This document shows positions 25,101-34,732 of a stretch of DNA of 64,000 nucleotides, in pieces. The notes beneath the pieces were generated by a model. It saw nothing but the letters and a program-made list of their open reading frames with translations. It did no database searches and was not told where the DNA came from. Each line of letters begins with the position of its first letter. Position 1 is the first letter of the stretch. This DNA is from Dipteris shenzhenensis (lineage: Eukaryota; Polypodiophyta; Polypodiopsida; Gleicheniales), in assembly GCA_047967505.1 (NCBI GenBank), contig CM106539.1; one strand, 5' to 3'. The position numbers were made by a program, and so were the translations under genes.

Positions 25101-26230
25101 ATCACTGCCTGTTTTAACTGGAACATGATCAACAGGTACGGCTTGTAGAGCGTGTAGATAGAGAATAAGGTGCATATTCTCATTTTCACATAGTTGCTGA
25201 ACTGTATGCAGCCATCATAGTAGCCCCGTCCGAAAGGGAACAGGAATGGGAACACTGCTGACTCCATGGTTATGTCAACGCACGCACTGCCAGCTGCTGC
25301 TATTCCGTCGACGTGGAATAAAGCGACCCTCTCTGAAAGCATTTCTGTACCCCGTAGCTGTATGGAGGCAAACTCATGCTTGTCCCTTGCATCAAAGGCG
25401 CGACGGTTCGCGGGGTCCACCATGTTTTGCAAAAGCAGGAGCTCAGGCTGAGATTCCGCTATTGACATTAACTCGAAGGGAGCTGTCTCATCGTGTAGTT
25501 CCAAGATACCTGCAATGGTTTGAGGACTCAAGATGCACATACCCATCTTGATGTCCGCACGCTCTGCTAAAGAATTGTACTTGCGCAATATTGGATTGTT
25601 CTCGATGTTGTATGCGAGCACACTTGACAGCTCGTTCGTCACGATTTCTTTAGCCGAGCTTAGTGGGACGTTTCGCCAAGATATCAGGGGATTGTCTAGA
25701 AGTGACCTTCGATCGAGTGTGCCACGAGCAATCGCATTTGCAGTCGTGGTAACTGAAATGGATACATCTATGATGCTTAGCAGTTGCGTGTGGAGGTGGT
25801 TTGTTTTAAGCAACTGCCGAGAGTATTGTGGCATCAACCGCACAATGTATCTGCTCCGCTGGGCATCTCGTGTGCAGCTTTGGCATTTCCAGTAAGTCAC
25901 TTGCATGCCCATATTCTCGCAGGCATCCAAAAGTATCATGTTTCCGAGTGCGGCGGTGTGGCTTGAGATCCCTATGCCTTGCGAAGAAACGATCCTTTGG
26001 TTTGCAGACACTAGCGTGGTTATGCCACAGACACCGCAGATTTGAAGGCTTGAGAAAATAGCCGCGCAATTACTAACCCATTGCTTGTATCTATCTGCGA
26101 TGGTCAACCACGATGACGTAGCTGGCCTCAAGGACATCTTTCTTGATGTTATATCAAGTTGAATAGCTCGATCTCTGGCTGCTCTGAGCGTTGACGAATG
26201 GTCATGTTCGAAGGAGTTTCCGGTGGTCAT
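22166..26230 (-). CDS. Helitron-type Rep-helicase, 1354 aa, intact ORF
   Basis: Single uninterrupted frame. Near the N-terminus are two Cys pairs (CGVC ~63, CQSC ~115) that could bind zinc. The Helitron-like N / Rep region follows: FPFLFPFGRGYYDG, a SWHRRQLKDLITMV segment, and the HUH-type motif LHAHVILW at about residue 525. The tyrosine motif HYLLKYAMK (~648) carries two Tyr in the KY spacing of Rep nickases. The C-terminal third is a Pif1-type superfamily 1 helicase: Walker A GTPGSGKS (~945), Walker B IIIDEMSM (~1020), GDLAQLPPV, and late motifs ITGHKSQGAT and YVMLSRVTE. Rep would nick and join the transposon strand, and the helicase would unwind it. The length is at the low end of Helitron proteins. 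No EEP, OTU or RPA part is fused. The ATG chosen is the first in frame. All key residues are retained, so it may be recently active. Confidence 0.93.
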   Translation of the reverse strand: MTTGNSFEHDHSSTLRAARDRAIQLDITSRKMSLRPATSSWLTIADRYKQWVSNCAAIFSSLQICGVCGITTLVSANQRIVSSQGIGISSHTAALGNMILLDACENMGMQVTYWKCQSCTRDAQRSRYIVRLMPQYSRQLLKTNHLHTQLLSIIDVSISVTTTANAIARGTLDRRSLLDNPLISWRNVPLSSAKEIVTNELSSVLAYNIENNPILRKYNSLAERADIKMGMCILSPQTIAGILELHDETAPFELMSIAESQPELLLLQNMVDPANRRAFDARDKHEFASIQLRGTEMLSERVALFHVDGIAAAGSACVDITMESAVFPFLFPFGRGYYDGCIQFSNYVKMRICTLFSIYTLYKPYLLIMFQLKQAVMIANSSNSTCLQRDIDQYRKANPATTDEDAMRHVLRYSMPSTMPGSPSWHRRQLKDLITMVDAWGLPDFFLTFTADEVTDTRWQEINVIESIATHYNVQFTWKDCPVECVALFHARFHMFMRKHLLSSDGLLGRIQHHVVRYEIQNRGSLHAHVILWVHHDDRQRIANEIAAYVPRDETLDPRNTRLRELVLRKQSHVCRKACYVGPSHHSCKHGFPFATQPEYEPILDPLTQRWLYYRPGHAHRNVVPYHPSVLLLWGAHMNIQRVTNSSISHYLLKYAMKSEPMGKLNIRSEDASRLGLQHLDEVKLKLIAASLLSKPTSPTEAALNCMQIPIITRSETVHYVDSSPPSLRQRIVSRNNSVTLHPVDIYCGRPSVIEESTFYDYHRQYVIRKPKETQRGTVGLDLFGNRIAKCERVVRFTDYHPGHQPEGYFYNVLLRKLTFRNETELISPANTAGSYFVECQMRGLILSNEDLEMYVTEYTQRNLLATDHTDQLINMILQKVAIIRDCPMEAPNIDQQTVEGPTRARMLEKMAEFRTVANAALTVEQQRVFESLASTSSGLHVVCGTPGSGKSFLIRYYVSHLVAQNKTAILCASTGAAATRLSGIATTVHYQFKIPVRSSQYPLNIHETDERHLAIKEANAIIIDEMSMLTRMTFDLVVRQIVNVTNGTLHEPFKHKMLIIFGDLAQLPPVCKHREDLCEPCHITSSAHWPAAKMYHMQFSVRHARDMPFLAFLHTIRLRTPTTDEISDCLGQCIVDKEGACHFIDAETTIICTHRVDVATFNDELVEKFNTPETIVHVQIHSNAASEPALKEWLEDKSFNEIGKICVGAKAMITENIDLAIGAANGAMCKIKSINATSRGEINGITVVVDTTAAVLTLRRSKHQRKAINGKWFHKSTFPLTLAYAITGHKSQGATISNKALLIFRGVFAPGLAYVMLSRVTERTRLRILHCPHPDIFRPIPREFSQPTTQPRT

Positions 26231-26313
26231 TTCTACATCGTGACATGAATCGATGTCTTATGTTCGGGTTTAAACACCTATATGGATTAATAATAAAAAC
26301 CATTCGAAACTTT

Positions 26314-26535
26314 GCTACAATTTCACTCACGTGGTTTTGTCTAAACGCAACAGGAAAAACAAAATGGACTGAACATCTATCTTTAGAAGGTGAAAGAATT
26401 GATAAAATAAATCGAATCAAGCATGCTACAATTTCACTCACGTGGTTTTGTCTAAATGCAACAGGAAAAACAAAATGGACTGAACCTCTATGTTTAGAAG
26501 GTGAAAGAATTGATAAAATAAATCGAATGAAGCAA
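26314..26535. repeat. 111-bp tandem duplication upstream of Rep-helicase
   Basis: Units 26314-26424 and 26425-26535 differ at only a few positions. The unit is a multiple of three, so a plus-strand ORF (26191-26709) contains a 37-residue duplication (TGKTKWTE repeated). It lies just 5' of the Rep-helicase start codon on the minus strand and may be part of the element's leader. The ORF itself is not recognised and is probably incidental. Confidence 0.85.
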
Positions 26536-27825
26536 ATACTTTTTGTTGTGCGTACCTTTAGGAGAAGAGACTCGTTTGGAGGCTGCAAACATCTCGAAAA
26601 CAGAAGTGTTGCAGACATGATTAGTATGTTGGTCGAACCAAGCAAATGTAATGTTCCCTTGCGGAAACAGAATGTGCGAAGAAGTGTGCGTGCTCAAGAT
26701 GAGGAGTAAAAAAAAAAAAAACCATACGCAATGTATGGTGGAGAGCCGGCACATGTCTCTCCAAAAATTTTATATCATAGGGGAACGTGCCATCCCCCCG
26801 TTTCGAATAGTCACCTCCAGTGTTGGAGGTGTAGCGCATTAATGCGGACCATAGCAACAAATGGTGCAGATATGTTTAAGAATTGAAATGACCGTACATG
26901 CTACTTACGTGGAGTATCCTTTCTGACGTCAACAACTCGAGGAGAAGTCACCTATTTCTTTGCTGGAATGTTGGAATCTGAAAAACAGTCATGATTAGTC
27001 AATATTAATTCATTCAGATGAAGTACATCTCGCAATAGGAATCCGAGGGAAAAAAAAAGATTTGTTTGTGGTTCTTTTGCAGCTCATCCGCAAGACGAAA
27101 GCGATCGAACAATTCCAATGGACGGGAGCGATTGGATAGAGTTAAAAATTTCAAGGACAAGTTTCAGTACATAACAAAATAAAGGACATGCAAGAAAAAG
27201 CTGCGACATGTGTCTTTGCGACGACCTATGGAGCTTAGGACAACAATTTACACAACTCGACGTTCTTGCAAATCCTCTCTCTGTCAGTGATGCTATGCAT
27301 GCATAATTGGTTCTTGGATAGTCTATTGATCACATGTAGCTACTTTATTAGTATGCACCTTTTCATGCTAATTCGAAGGAAACTATACGAGACATACAAG
27401 ATAACTAATACACGAAACGAAAGCGACCGGTGGAAATACGTCAGTTTCTTACTCATGTAAATGAACTATTTCTTGGCAACTTAGACGACTTGTTTAGAGT
27501 TTTGTTTCGCACCCGACCAGAAGGAATTATATCTTAACAAATGGCTTTATGGAGCGTTCGTTTTAATTCATATTTAGCCGCAAGCTTTGGCAAAAAGAAA
27601 GGAACCGCGACACACCTACCTATCAGTAGAAGAGCTTGCAGTATAGAAGTGAATAAAGCGGTCTCGGAATGAAGCATAGGCGCAAGAAGATCAAGCAAGT
27701 ACAGGACTAGAGGATAAATGAGTCGTAAGAGGAGAAAATGCTATGCGGATGGCAAGCTTCAAGGTGGCGGAAACGTTCGAGGCCATAAGACATCTTTCTC
27801 AATCACTTTAGAAAGAAAGCAAGCA

Positions 27826-28541
27826 GGAAACACGTTCCCTTCAAAAGCACAGTCACGTAGAACTGCTACGACCTGCAAACTTAAGGCAAGGAGAAGGTAA
27901 AGAAAGTTAAAGCAAAGGAGCGCTTCAGTCGTGGATCAATTCGGGAGATGAGCCACACCTATTACCGTTGAAACATAGAAGTGTACCGCAACCAGAGGAA
28001 AGACCAAGCTACAAGACCAAACGTGACTATCAGGAATTATGCAGAATCGGAGACTAACAACAGAGAATTGAGGAGTAGAAAGAAAGGAATGCAAAGGAGC
28101 CGCAATGAAGGATTTGATGGTAGAGAACAAAAAAGGGGGACTTCATGCCTGTGGCCAACGGTGCAGAAGATAACATCGAGCAAGGAAACACGTTCCCTTC
28201 AAAAGCACAGTCACGTAGAACTGCTACGACCTGCAAACTTAAGGCAAGGAGAAGGTAAAGAAAGTTAAAGCAAAGGAGCGCTTCAGTCGTGGATCAATTC
28301 GGGAGATGAGCCACACCTATTACCGTTGAAACATAGAAGTGTACCGCAACCAGAGGAAAGACCAAGCTACAAGACCAAACGTGACTATCAGGAATTATGC
28401 AGAATCGGAGACTAACAACAGAGAATTGAGGAGTAGAAAGAAAGGAATGCAAAGGAGCCGCAATGAAGGATTTGATGGTAGAGAACAAAAAAGGGGGACT
28501 TCATGCCTGTGGCCAACGGTGGAGAAGATAACATCGAGCAA
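27826..28541. repeat. 358-bp near-identical tandem duplication
   Basis: Units 27826-28183 and 28184-28541 are almost identical; for instance the ORFs at 27936-28130 and 28294-28488 encode the same 64 residues. One visible difference is ggtgcagaag versus ggtggagaag at the unit ends. This is a very recent duplication in the probable noncoding 5' part of the Rep-helicase element. It encodes nothing recognisable. Confidence 0.92.
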
Positions 28542-28847
28542 GGTAGGCATGGCGAACCTCATGTATCCTCAGAACAAGAGGGGCGGGGAGGTACGTAACG
28601 CGATGGATAAGAGGGAGCTATGAAAAACGAAGGTACCCAAGCCTCTTTTATGAGTATAGTGGCGACTGTATAAATAACTATTAATGGCTCCAACAAATTA
28701 AGAAAAGCACATCTATTAAAGGCTTCCTACATCTCACGGTTCCTTTGAAGCCACTTGGCTGCCTAGGATTTGAGATTTCTGAAAATCGTCCTAGTGCTGG
28801 CCAAGTAAACATGATTATTTGATTAAGTTTTACGTTTTTCCTTTTTT

Positions 28848-30490
28848 GGCCTGCCATACGTGGAGTTAGGAAGTAAAGTCGATGGGCACACTACAAAGCT
28901 CATTTTTTGTTGGGATGTGCGCCGCGTGTAACCCCAACAAGGCCTTAGATTGACACCAAGTGTAGTTTGATGGTTGGCGTTTGGAGTTTAATGCGATCTG
29001 CCTTTTATCCTCATTTCACGAGTTGGACTTGCAGTTTCAGCGCTACTGTTGCCATGCACTGCATGCTGCTTCTACCTCCTCATGCGAATTTCTGTGAGGT
29101 AGCCCTGTATCGACCTCCGTATTCCTCATTACATCACCGCAAGGACGAAATTGCTGAGAGTCCTACAGTTTCCAAGCGAGAAATTGCTTGTCTATGAGTG
29201 ATCCTCGTCTACGATGCTCTAGACATACTTTGTTGGCAGCGCTGTTTGTTCGAAATTTGCTTCTATAAACTCACTCAATTTATCAATTGCTTGTGGAACA
29301 GTGACAGAATTGGAGGAGTTTAATTAGCGATTTTACTGCCATCGCCTTCTAGAATTCGCTCTTTCATTCACTCTGGAACAGACTCCACAAATTATATAAC
29401 TTAGAAGAGAACAACATTACATGCATTACCTTGGCTTCGCGCAGTGTATCAATTACTTTCAAGAATCTCTTCTATGGAGAGAGGGCCTTGGGAGGACTCA
29501 CAATCACACCCAAAAGTAGCTTGCGTTTGTGTACATCCATTTGCACGTTGCTCCTCGAGTCAGCTAAGCATTTTGGCCATATTCAGCACCGCTCGCGCGT
29601 GACTGTAGATGGGTGAACCTATGTGCTATGAGGAGGTAAGCATTTTGTAGGCCTCCCTTTGCACTTCGTTTTGCCAGTCAATGATATGGCACTGGCCGAC
29701 AGACTAATATGACATGTTCCTTGCCATAGATATCTAAAGACTCAAAAACACATCCACTTATTGAGAGTGTATTGATAAAGGTGTGTTCTGCCTTCCTGAC
29801 GTGGAAAATTGTGCCCACGAAAGATGTGATTAAATCGGCGTTCAAGGACCCAAAAAAGAGACAAGAGGTACCACACGAAAGCTTCTCTACTTTGGAGCAA
29901 ATAGCAAATAGTTGAGCTCTTTGAATTTGTGAACTTGCTTACAAGTATTGATGTTCTACACATATAAGAGACAAGCCTTACATTTATGAATGTCGACGTC
30001 GTGTCAAGACAGCATTAGAAATGCTTAAGGTCAGCTCGGATTTGCAATAGCGACTTGACGAGGTTCTCTCTCTCTTTTAACAACCATTCATAGTGCTGGA
30101 AGAAGAATATGTGTGTTCACCTACGTGAGAGAATGCTTTAGACACATTCCATAGATTTTTGAATTCTCAAAAACATGGATGAGCAGAGTGTTAGGAGTGT
30201 CAACAATCAAACTACATATCATCTTTGGTTCGAAATCATATACAAATACTATAGGATGACCACGTATGCTAACAATTTATGAGAAGTTAGCACACATGTA
30301 AATTACTTCACGTGCGTTGCTTCCAGAGAGTTTCACGAAAAGAAACGTATGGACCACTTTAGTAACAGAGGACACTAGCGCAAATGAGCACCATACGTAT
30401 ATAACTCTTATCAGATCCCTGTTGTTACCTGTATTTTGTCGTGTCTTCTCGTTGCTTCTCCTTCTTCCTGTTTGCAAGCTTTCGTGAAGA
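28848..30490. other. Unassigned
   Basis: Short ORFs only. No motif, RNA gene or transposon domain recognised. Confidence 0.4.
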
Positions 30491-30496
30491 GTAATT

Positions 30497-30738
30497 ATGT
30501 CAAAACCTGAGAACCAAGTGTACGAAGATGATTATGAAATATCCGGAGACTCTGTGGACACCAGTAGTGGCGAATTCAAATGAGGTCTCACGTTTTTCTA
30601 ATTTCCTCTCGAACTTCCGTTCCAAATTCAAAATTCTTTTCCACAACCTTACATTTACGTTTCGGATATTTGCAGGAATGATGAACATGGCGGAATGTGG
30701 TAATCTTGACAAAGGCAAAAGAGTCTCGGATCATCCAG
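30497..30738 (+). other. Two possible exons of an unrecognised gene
   Basis: An ATG at about 30497 opens an acidic stretch (MSKPENQVYEDDYEISGDSV) with a possible donor after 30590. A second candidate exon at about 30675-30738 is flanked by atatttgcag and gtaagtct, and in one frame reads MMNMAECGNLDKGKRVSDH. The splice signals are good but the reading-frame join is not certain and no family is recognised. It could be 5' coding material of the rolling-circle relic that begins at 33 kb, or a host gene. Confidence 0.2.
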
Positions 30739-31234
30739 GTAAGTCTATTCCTGCTTCGCTCATACAAACAAGGTAACACGTCTTGCGAACCGACGCACTT
30801 TTGTAGAATCCGTTTGCGCATGTACAAGTGCTCCCACCTTTGCTTTGGTTGTTCTTGTTTCTGGTACGAGTGTGTGGCATAGGGGATTTGCATCCCTAGT
30901 GTAATTTCCTACGGGTGTAATCCGTGCATACATCTTCGTCAACTCTACATAGAAATATATCAGATATCATAACGGATGCGTAAACACCACAAATGATAAA
31001 GATATGTTATCAATATGCCCCAGTGTAGTGCGTCCGTGAAACTAGATATGAAGTCCATGAGTCTTCACATCTAGTCATTGGGATAAACTTAACGTTTTAG
31101 TTTCCGGTTTATGACGATCGTGATAATATATGTATTCGGCGCTGGAAGTGCTTCTGATTGAGGCCACTCTTTTAACCAAACTCCACAACGCTGGTGGGGT
31201 GGGACACCTAAAAGCTCTGATTCTGTAGCCACAT

Positions 31235-31426
31235 TTAAATGATCCGCAGCAACTTAGCAATAGGAAGCAAGCAACCGATCCCTAAGCACTCCCAAAGTGA
31301 TTCTCCCGCGGAGGAGGAGGGTAAACTAGGTAGCAATTCGCCATCTGGGATTTGACAAAGCAAATTGACAACATCTTTCGACCTACCGACCTCCTCCTCC
31401 TCCTGCTCCTCGTCGTCGTCGTCCAT
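31235..31426 (-). CDS. Hypothetical 63-aa acidic ORF
   Basis: Starts MDDDDEEQEEEEVGRSKDVV and continues with a neutral, Leu-rich stretch (LLPSLPSSSAGESLWECLG) to a stop. Codon use and composition look protein-like and the acidic N-terminus is not simple-repeat noise alone, but no domain is recognised and no following exon was found. Confidence 0.22.
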   Translation of the reverse strand: MDDDDEEQEEEEVGRSKDVVNLLCQIPDGELLPSLPSSSAGESLWECLGIGCLLPIAKLLRII

Positions 31427-31952
31427 GGATGATTTAAACCTACTTACTTTGCTTCTGCATCATAGGTCTAGATCTCTCGCTTGGCCTTATGCACATTGCT
31501 TGTACGCCTCTTGCGTTGTCTTCAGCGAATGTGTTAAATTCTAATCCTCAGTGATCTCAGTGCCACTCCCTTGAAAGCCACTTTGTACTTCAACTAAGTT
31601 GTATCAAACTTGCAAATCTCTATTGCTTGGAGAACAATCTGGGAAGGGACCGACCTGCACATGTAAAGAATCTTTGTCTCCACTGCAAAAGTTCTGGAGC
31701 AATGTGAGGTACAAAGTTCTGTACGTGAGTCGCCTCATCAACAACTTCAGTCACACCGAAGACCACTTACAGAGTTGAGGAAGAACTCTTGACAAAGAGT
31801 GCATGTGGTGCACAGGAACCGACAAATCTCTCCATGCAGCCCCTGGTATACTAAAGTCTCTTTTTTTGCTGCATTTTAACAATCTATTTGGCTTTTTTGT
31901 AAAAGTATTTGTTTTGGAACATTTTTCACCCAAAATGTGGTATCTCTGTTGT

Positions 31953-32037
31953 AGACATCGTCATAGACACCGGTATCCTAAAAACAGGAGGTGGGAGCGG
32001 CCCTGATGCAACCAACACATTTAATCCAACTAAAGGT
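31953..32037 (+). other. Exon-like segment, unrecognised
   Basis: Flanked by a plausible acceptor (tctctgttgtag) and donor (gtaggcatg). The open frame reads DIVIDTGILKTGGGSGPDAT and continues NTFNPTK. A further open stretch at 32168-32485 encodes 105 residues including SLWIWLHAKMQAYAKAQKK. I do not recognise either, and the phase between them was not resolved. Confidence 0.2.
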
Positions 32038-33225
32038 AGGCATGCCCATAGACCATTTGCATGGCCAACTAATCAGGTTTTTTTCACGGTCACTTTTTTG
32101 TTTTCCTGACTTTGCTGTCCTCTTTGAAAAGGACTCAGCCCTCCAATGAGGGAGGCCATATGAGTTCTTGCTGAACAAGGAGTTCTCTCTGCATTGGGAA
32201 AGTGTGTCATCAAGACCTCTGTTCATGTTGGACATACTAGAAAGCGATTCCCTTTGGATCTGGCTCCATGCAAAGATGCAAGCGTACGCAAAAGCTCAAA
32301 AGAAAATTTTGAAGACTGCTTTCCTTGCGGCCATGGGTCCCGTCGTCATCATTGAGTGTCTTTTTAGTTTCTTCTTGCAAAGCGTTCTTATTTGGCAACC
32401 TCTTTTTCAGTTCGCCAAGTACTATAAGATAAAGGATGCGAAATTAGGCTCAATTGCGAAATTAAGATTTTTGTTACGTCGCTGATTTTGGAGGATCAAG
32501 GCGACTCCTACATCACCTATGATTAGTTTGCAATAACGAAATTTGGTCTCCAAAAGACATGTAGCTACGTGGTGACCATTTTAAGATGACCTCAAATGCA
32601 ATATACTTCCAAATACTTATGTGAAACTTTGTCTTTGGCTACTGTGTGATCATAATATCAACAAGTTTACTGCTCTCTTTGCACAAGTGATTGTGTAGTG
32701 TTGCTGTGGTGCTTTTATTATACTTTACGAACTTGCATGTTGAAATATTTAGTTTGTCGCTTCCGAGATTTTTTTTGGCCCTACAGCATGTGCTACTGCC
32801 TCGTCAATAAATGTAGTTACATCACATGCGCACACATGTTTACCTTTCTATTGCTTTTCGAAATTGGAGTGTCCATGTACTCTAGAATTCCTGAGTTCCC
32901 ACATAGGGAAAAAAAACAAGAGCCGTTACGAACCCGCGACGTTTTGGACTACAAAGCCATGGCAAACGCATGTCGTAAGAAACCATCATATTATCATGCT
33001 CAAACACACTTAGTAATTAAAATACGTTGAAGAGATATTGCCTCAGCTTGAATAGGTGCTTTTCATTCCATGTGTGTGTTCAACAGTGCATGGTCCCTAA
33101 GAAATTACACTACTTATAGATGCACTCCACAGTAATTGTAAATGTAGCCTTTACTCCAACTACGGTGCCAACGTTTGACATAATTTTTCGTAAAGTGAAA
33201 TATACGTCCACCACTTAGTGAACGC

Positions 33226-34560
33226 TTGTTTGGAGCTATCACTGAAACGATAGTTGAATTAGGGAGTTCGAACGATGGTGCACCCCGTGGAAATACCAAT
33301 ACCATGAAGAACATGGCCACGACCAATGCAGTGGAAGGCGTATGTGTCCCAAGCCATGAAGAGGGCACTAGCAGGCCGAATGTTCACAATTGCCTTGAGC
33401 CCCCAAATCCAAGCCCCCTGCCAACCATGGCTATAGGTGTGCTATCTGAGTTTGTGTCTCAACGGTTCACCTTCGAAGGCAAGGTTCTAGCAAAGTATGG
33501 CACTTACAAAGCCAAAGACATCCCATATCCGGTCTACATGCGCTTGGATCTCACCACCTCTACATGCGAGGAGACTATTACCCTACATGTGCTGCACGCC
33601 TATGTCTTGGATTTCAAGGATGTCTTCTAGGTTAATGACTTTTACAGAATCGAGGGACCTACGATCAGCAAGAGGGCTACCGGTGAGGGAGGGACGTCCA
33701 CATTCTCATTGCGTGTAGATGCAACCACTATAGTTTTGAAGGGTGAGCTGTTCGACAGGGCAATATCCTTTGTTCCAGATACAGTCATATGCCACTACGT
33801 GCCTTTGGCTGCACACAAGATGGAGAACCTTCGAGCACCTTTCACGACAGAGTATCTAATAAATTCAAAGGTATGTTGGTTTCATGTTTGCTCCAATGCT
33901 CTTGCATGCAACAGCTTTCTTTTGTGTCTGAGAGGAGGCAGACCTTGGCACGATTGGCGGAGGAGTTCATAGACGAAGATGTACGTCATGAAGAATATTT
34001 CCTATATGCGCGCCAGGCACGCACTGGGCGTATTTGACTTCACTATCCTGGCAGCGGTACCTGAGGGGAATCTCCGAGCCACCTTGCACAATGCCTTCAT
34101 ATGGCAGGTCTCTCATTTAGGTTATGGAAATAAGGTACGTCAAACCTACTACCTCGCATGACGAAACAACTTCAATCACTCATTCTCTAACTTAATTGTA
34201 TATGTTCACTACAAGTGCATGGCTTGCTCCATTTCGTCAGACTCAACGACCCCCTAGTTGAGTACCACTGCGAGGCATGTGATGGTTGTCGTGTGAGTCG
34301 AGACCCCGTGCGCCCTTTTTGTTATAGCTGCGATGGTGTGTAGGCCATTTCACAGTTCCCTTCTTTGAAAGGCCATGTGGTCATACGCAACACCACCCAA
34401 GTTGTTGTCTAGGTCTGCGGCCAACACGTGGATGAGGTGCTGGGCCTTCACGACCAGTTCATTGAGCTCCACAATTGAAGCGTTGTCGCAACACGCTGCA
34501 TGCTATTGGAGAAGAGGCCCACTTGAGAATTTACCATCAACAGCTCCAAATACGTGACGT
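33226..34560 (+). pseudogene. RPA-like single-strand-DNA-binding gene relic (rolling-circle transposon accessory)
   Basis: The first part (33226-33870) encodes an OB-fold segment: EFVSQRFTFEGKVLAKYG, then LHVLHAYVLDFKDVF, an in-frame TAG at 33628, VNDFYRIEGPTISKRATG and FSLRVDATTIVLKG. This matches the order of strands in RPA70-like DNA-binding domains. A donor at 33871 (gtatgt) and acceptor ending 33914 join LINSK to LSFVSERRQTLARLAEEFI. Farther on, after an acceptor near 34213, comes CMACSISS and at 34259-34338 EYHCEACDGCRVSRDP followed by PFCYSCDG. This is a C4 zinc ribbon like that at the C-terminus of RPA large subunits. RPA-like genes are common companions of plant Helitrons, and this one precedes the Rep relic at 36.4 kb on the same strand. 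Stops and frame breaks indicate decay. Confidence 0.7.
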
Positions 34561-34732
34561 CCTTTGTGAAGACCACTTAGCGCAAAGGTACTTCTGATGT
34601 ACAGCGTTTTTTGCTTGCCTCAGTTTTTCCCCCCTTGTTTGCCACATGCTTTAAGTTTTGTTTTGTTGTTTCACCTACAACCACGTTGCACAACCTTCTA
34701 TAGTAGCCTCACCACCACCGCTTCCATGATAG

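Larger units (their letters stand above)
20321..28847 (-). mobile_element. Candidate Rep-helicase / GIY-YIG rolling-circle transposon
   Basis: Limits are tentative. Two minus-strand genes, Rep-helicase then GIY-YIG nuclease, sit head-to-tail with 151 bp between them. Noncoding DNA carrying two tandem duplications lies upstream (26.3-28.5 kb). A 35-bp direct repeat beginning gattatttgattaa occurs at 20321-20355 and 28813-28847 with about 32 matches and could be the target duplication, a terminal repeat or coincidence. I could not identify a classical 5'-TC / CTRR-3' plus hairpin terminus. The coding part looks GC-richer than the AT-rich surroundings. Confidence 0.6.

Noticed and set aside
22166-25895. 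Many plus-strand ORFs of 60-170 aa across the Rep-helicase gene
   Set aside because: They are antisense shadows of the conserved minus-strand Rep-helicase frame and have no motifs of their own.
26191-26709. 172-aa plus-strand ORF with an internal 37-residue duplication as a repeat protein
   Set aside because: The repeat stems from a recent 111-bp DNA duplication that is open on both strands (147-aa minus ORF too). It overlaps the Rep-helicase start, and no family is recognised.
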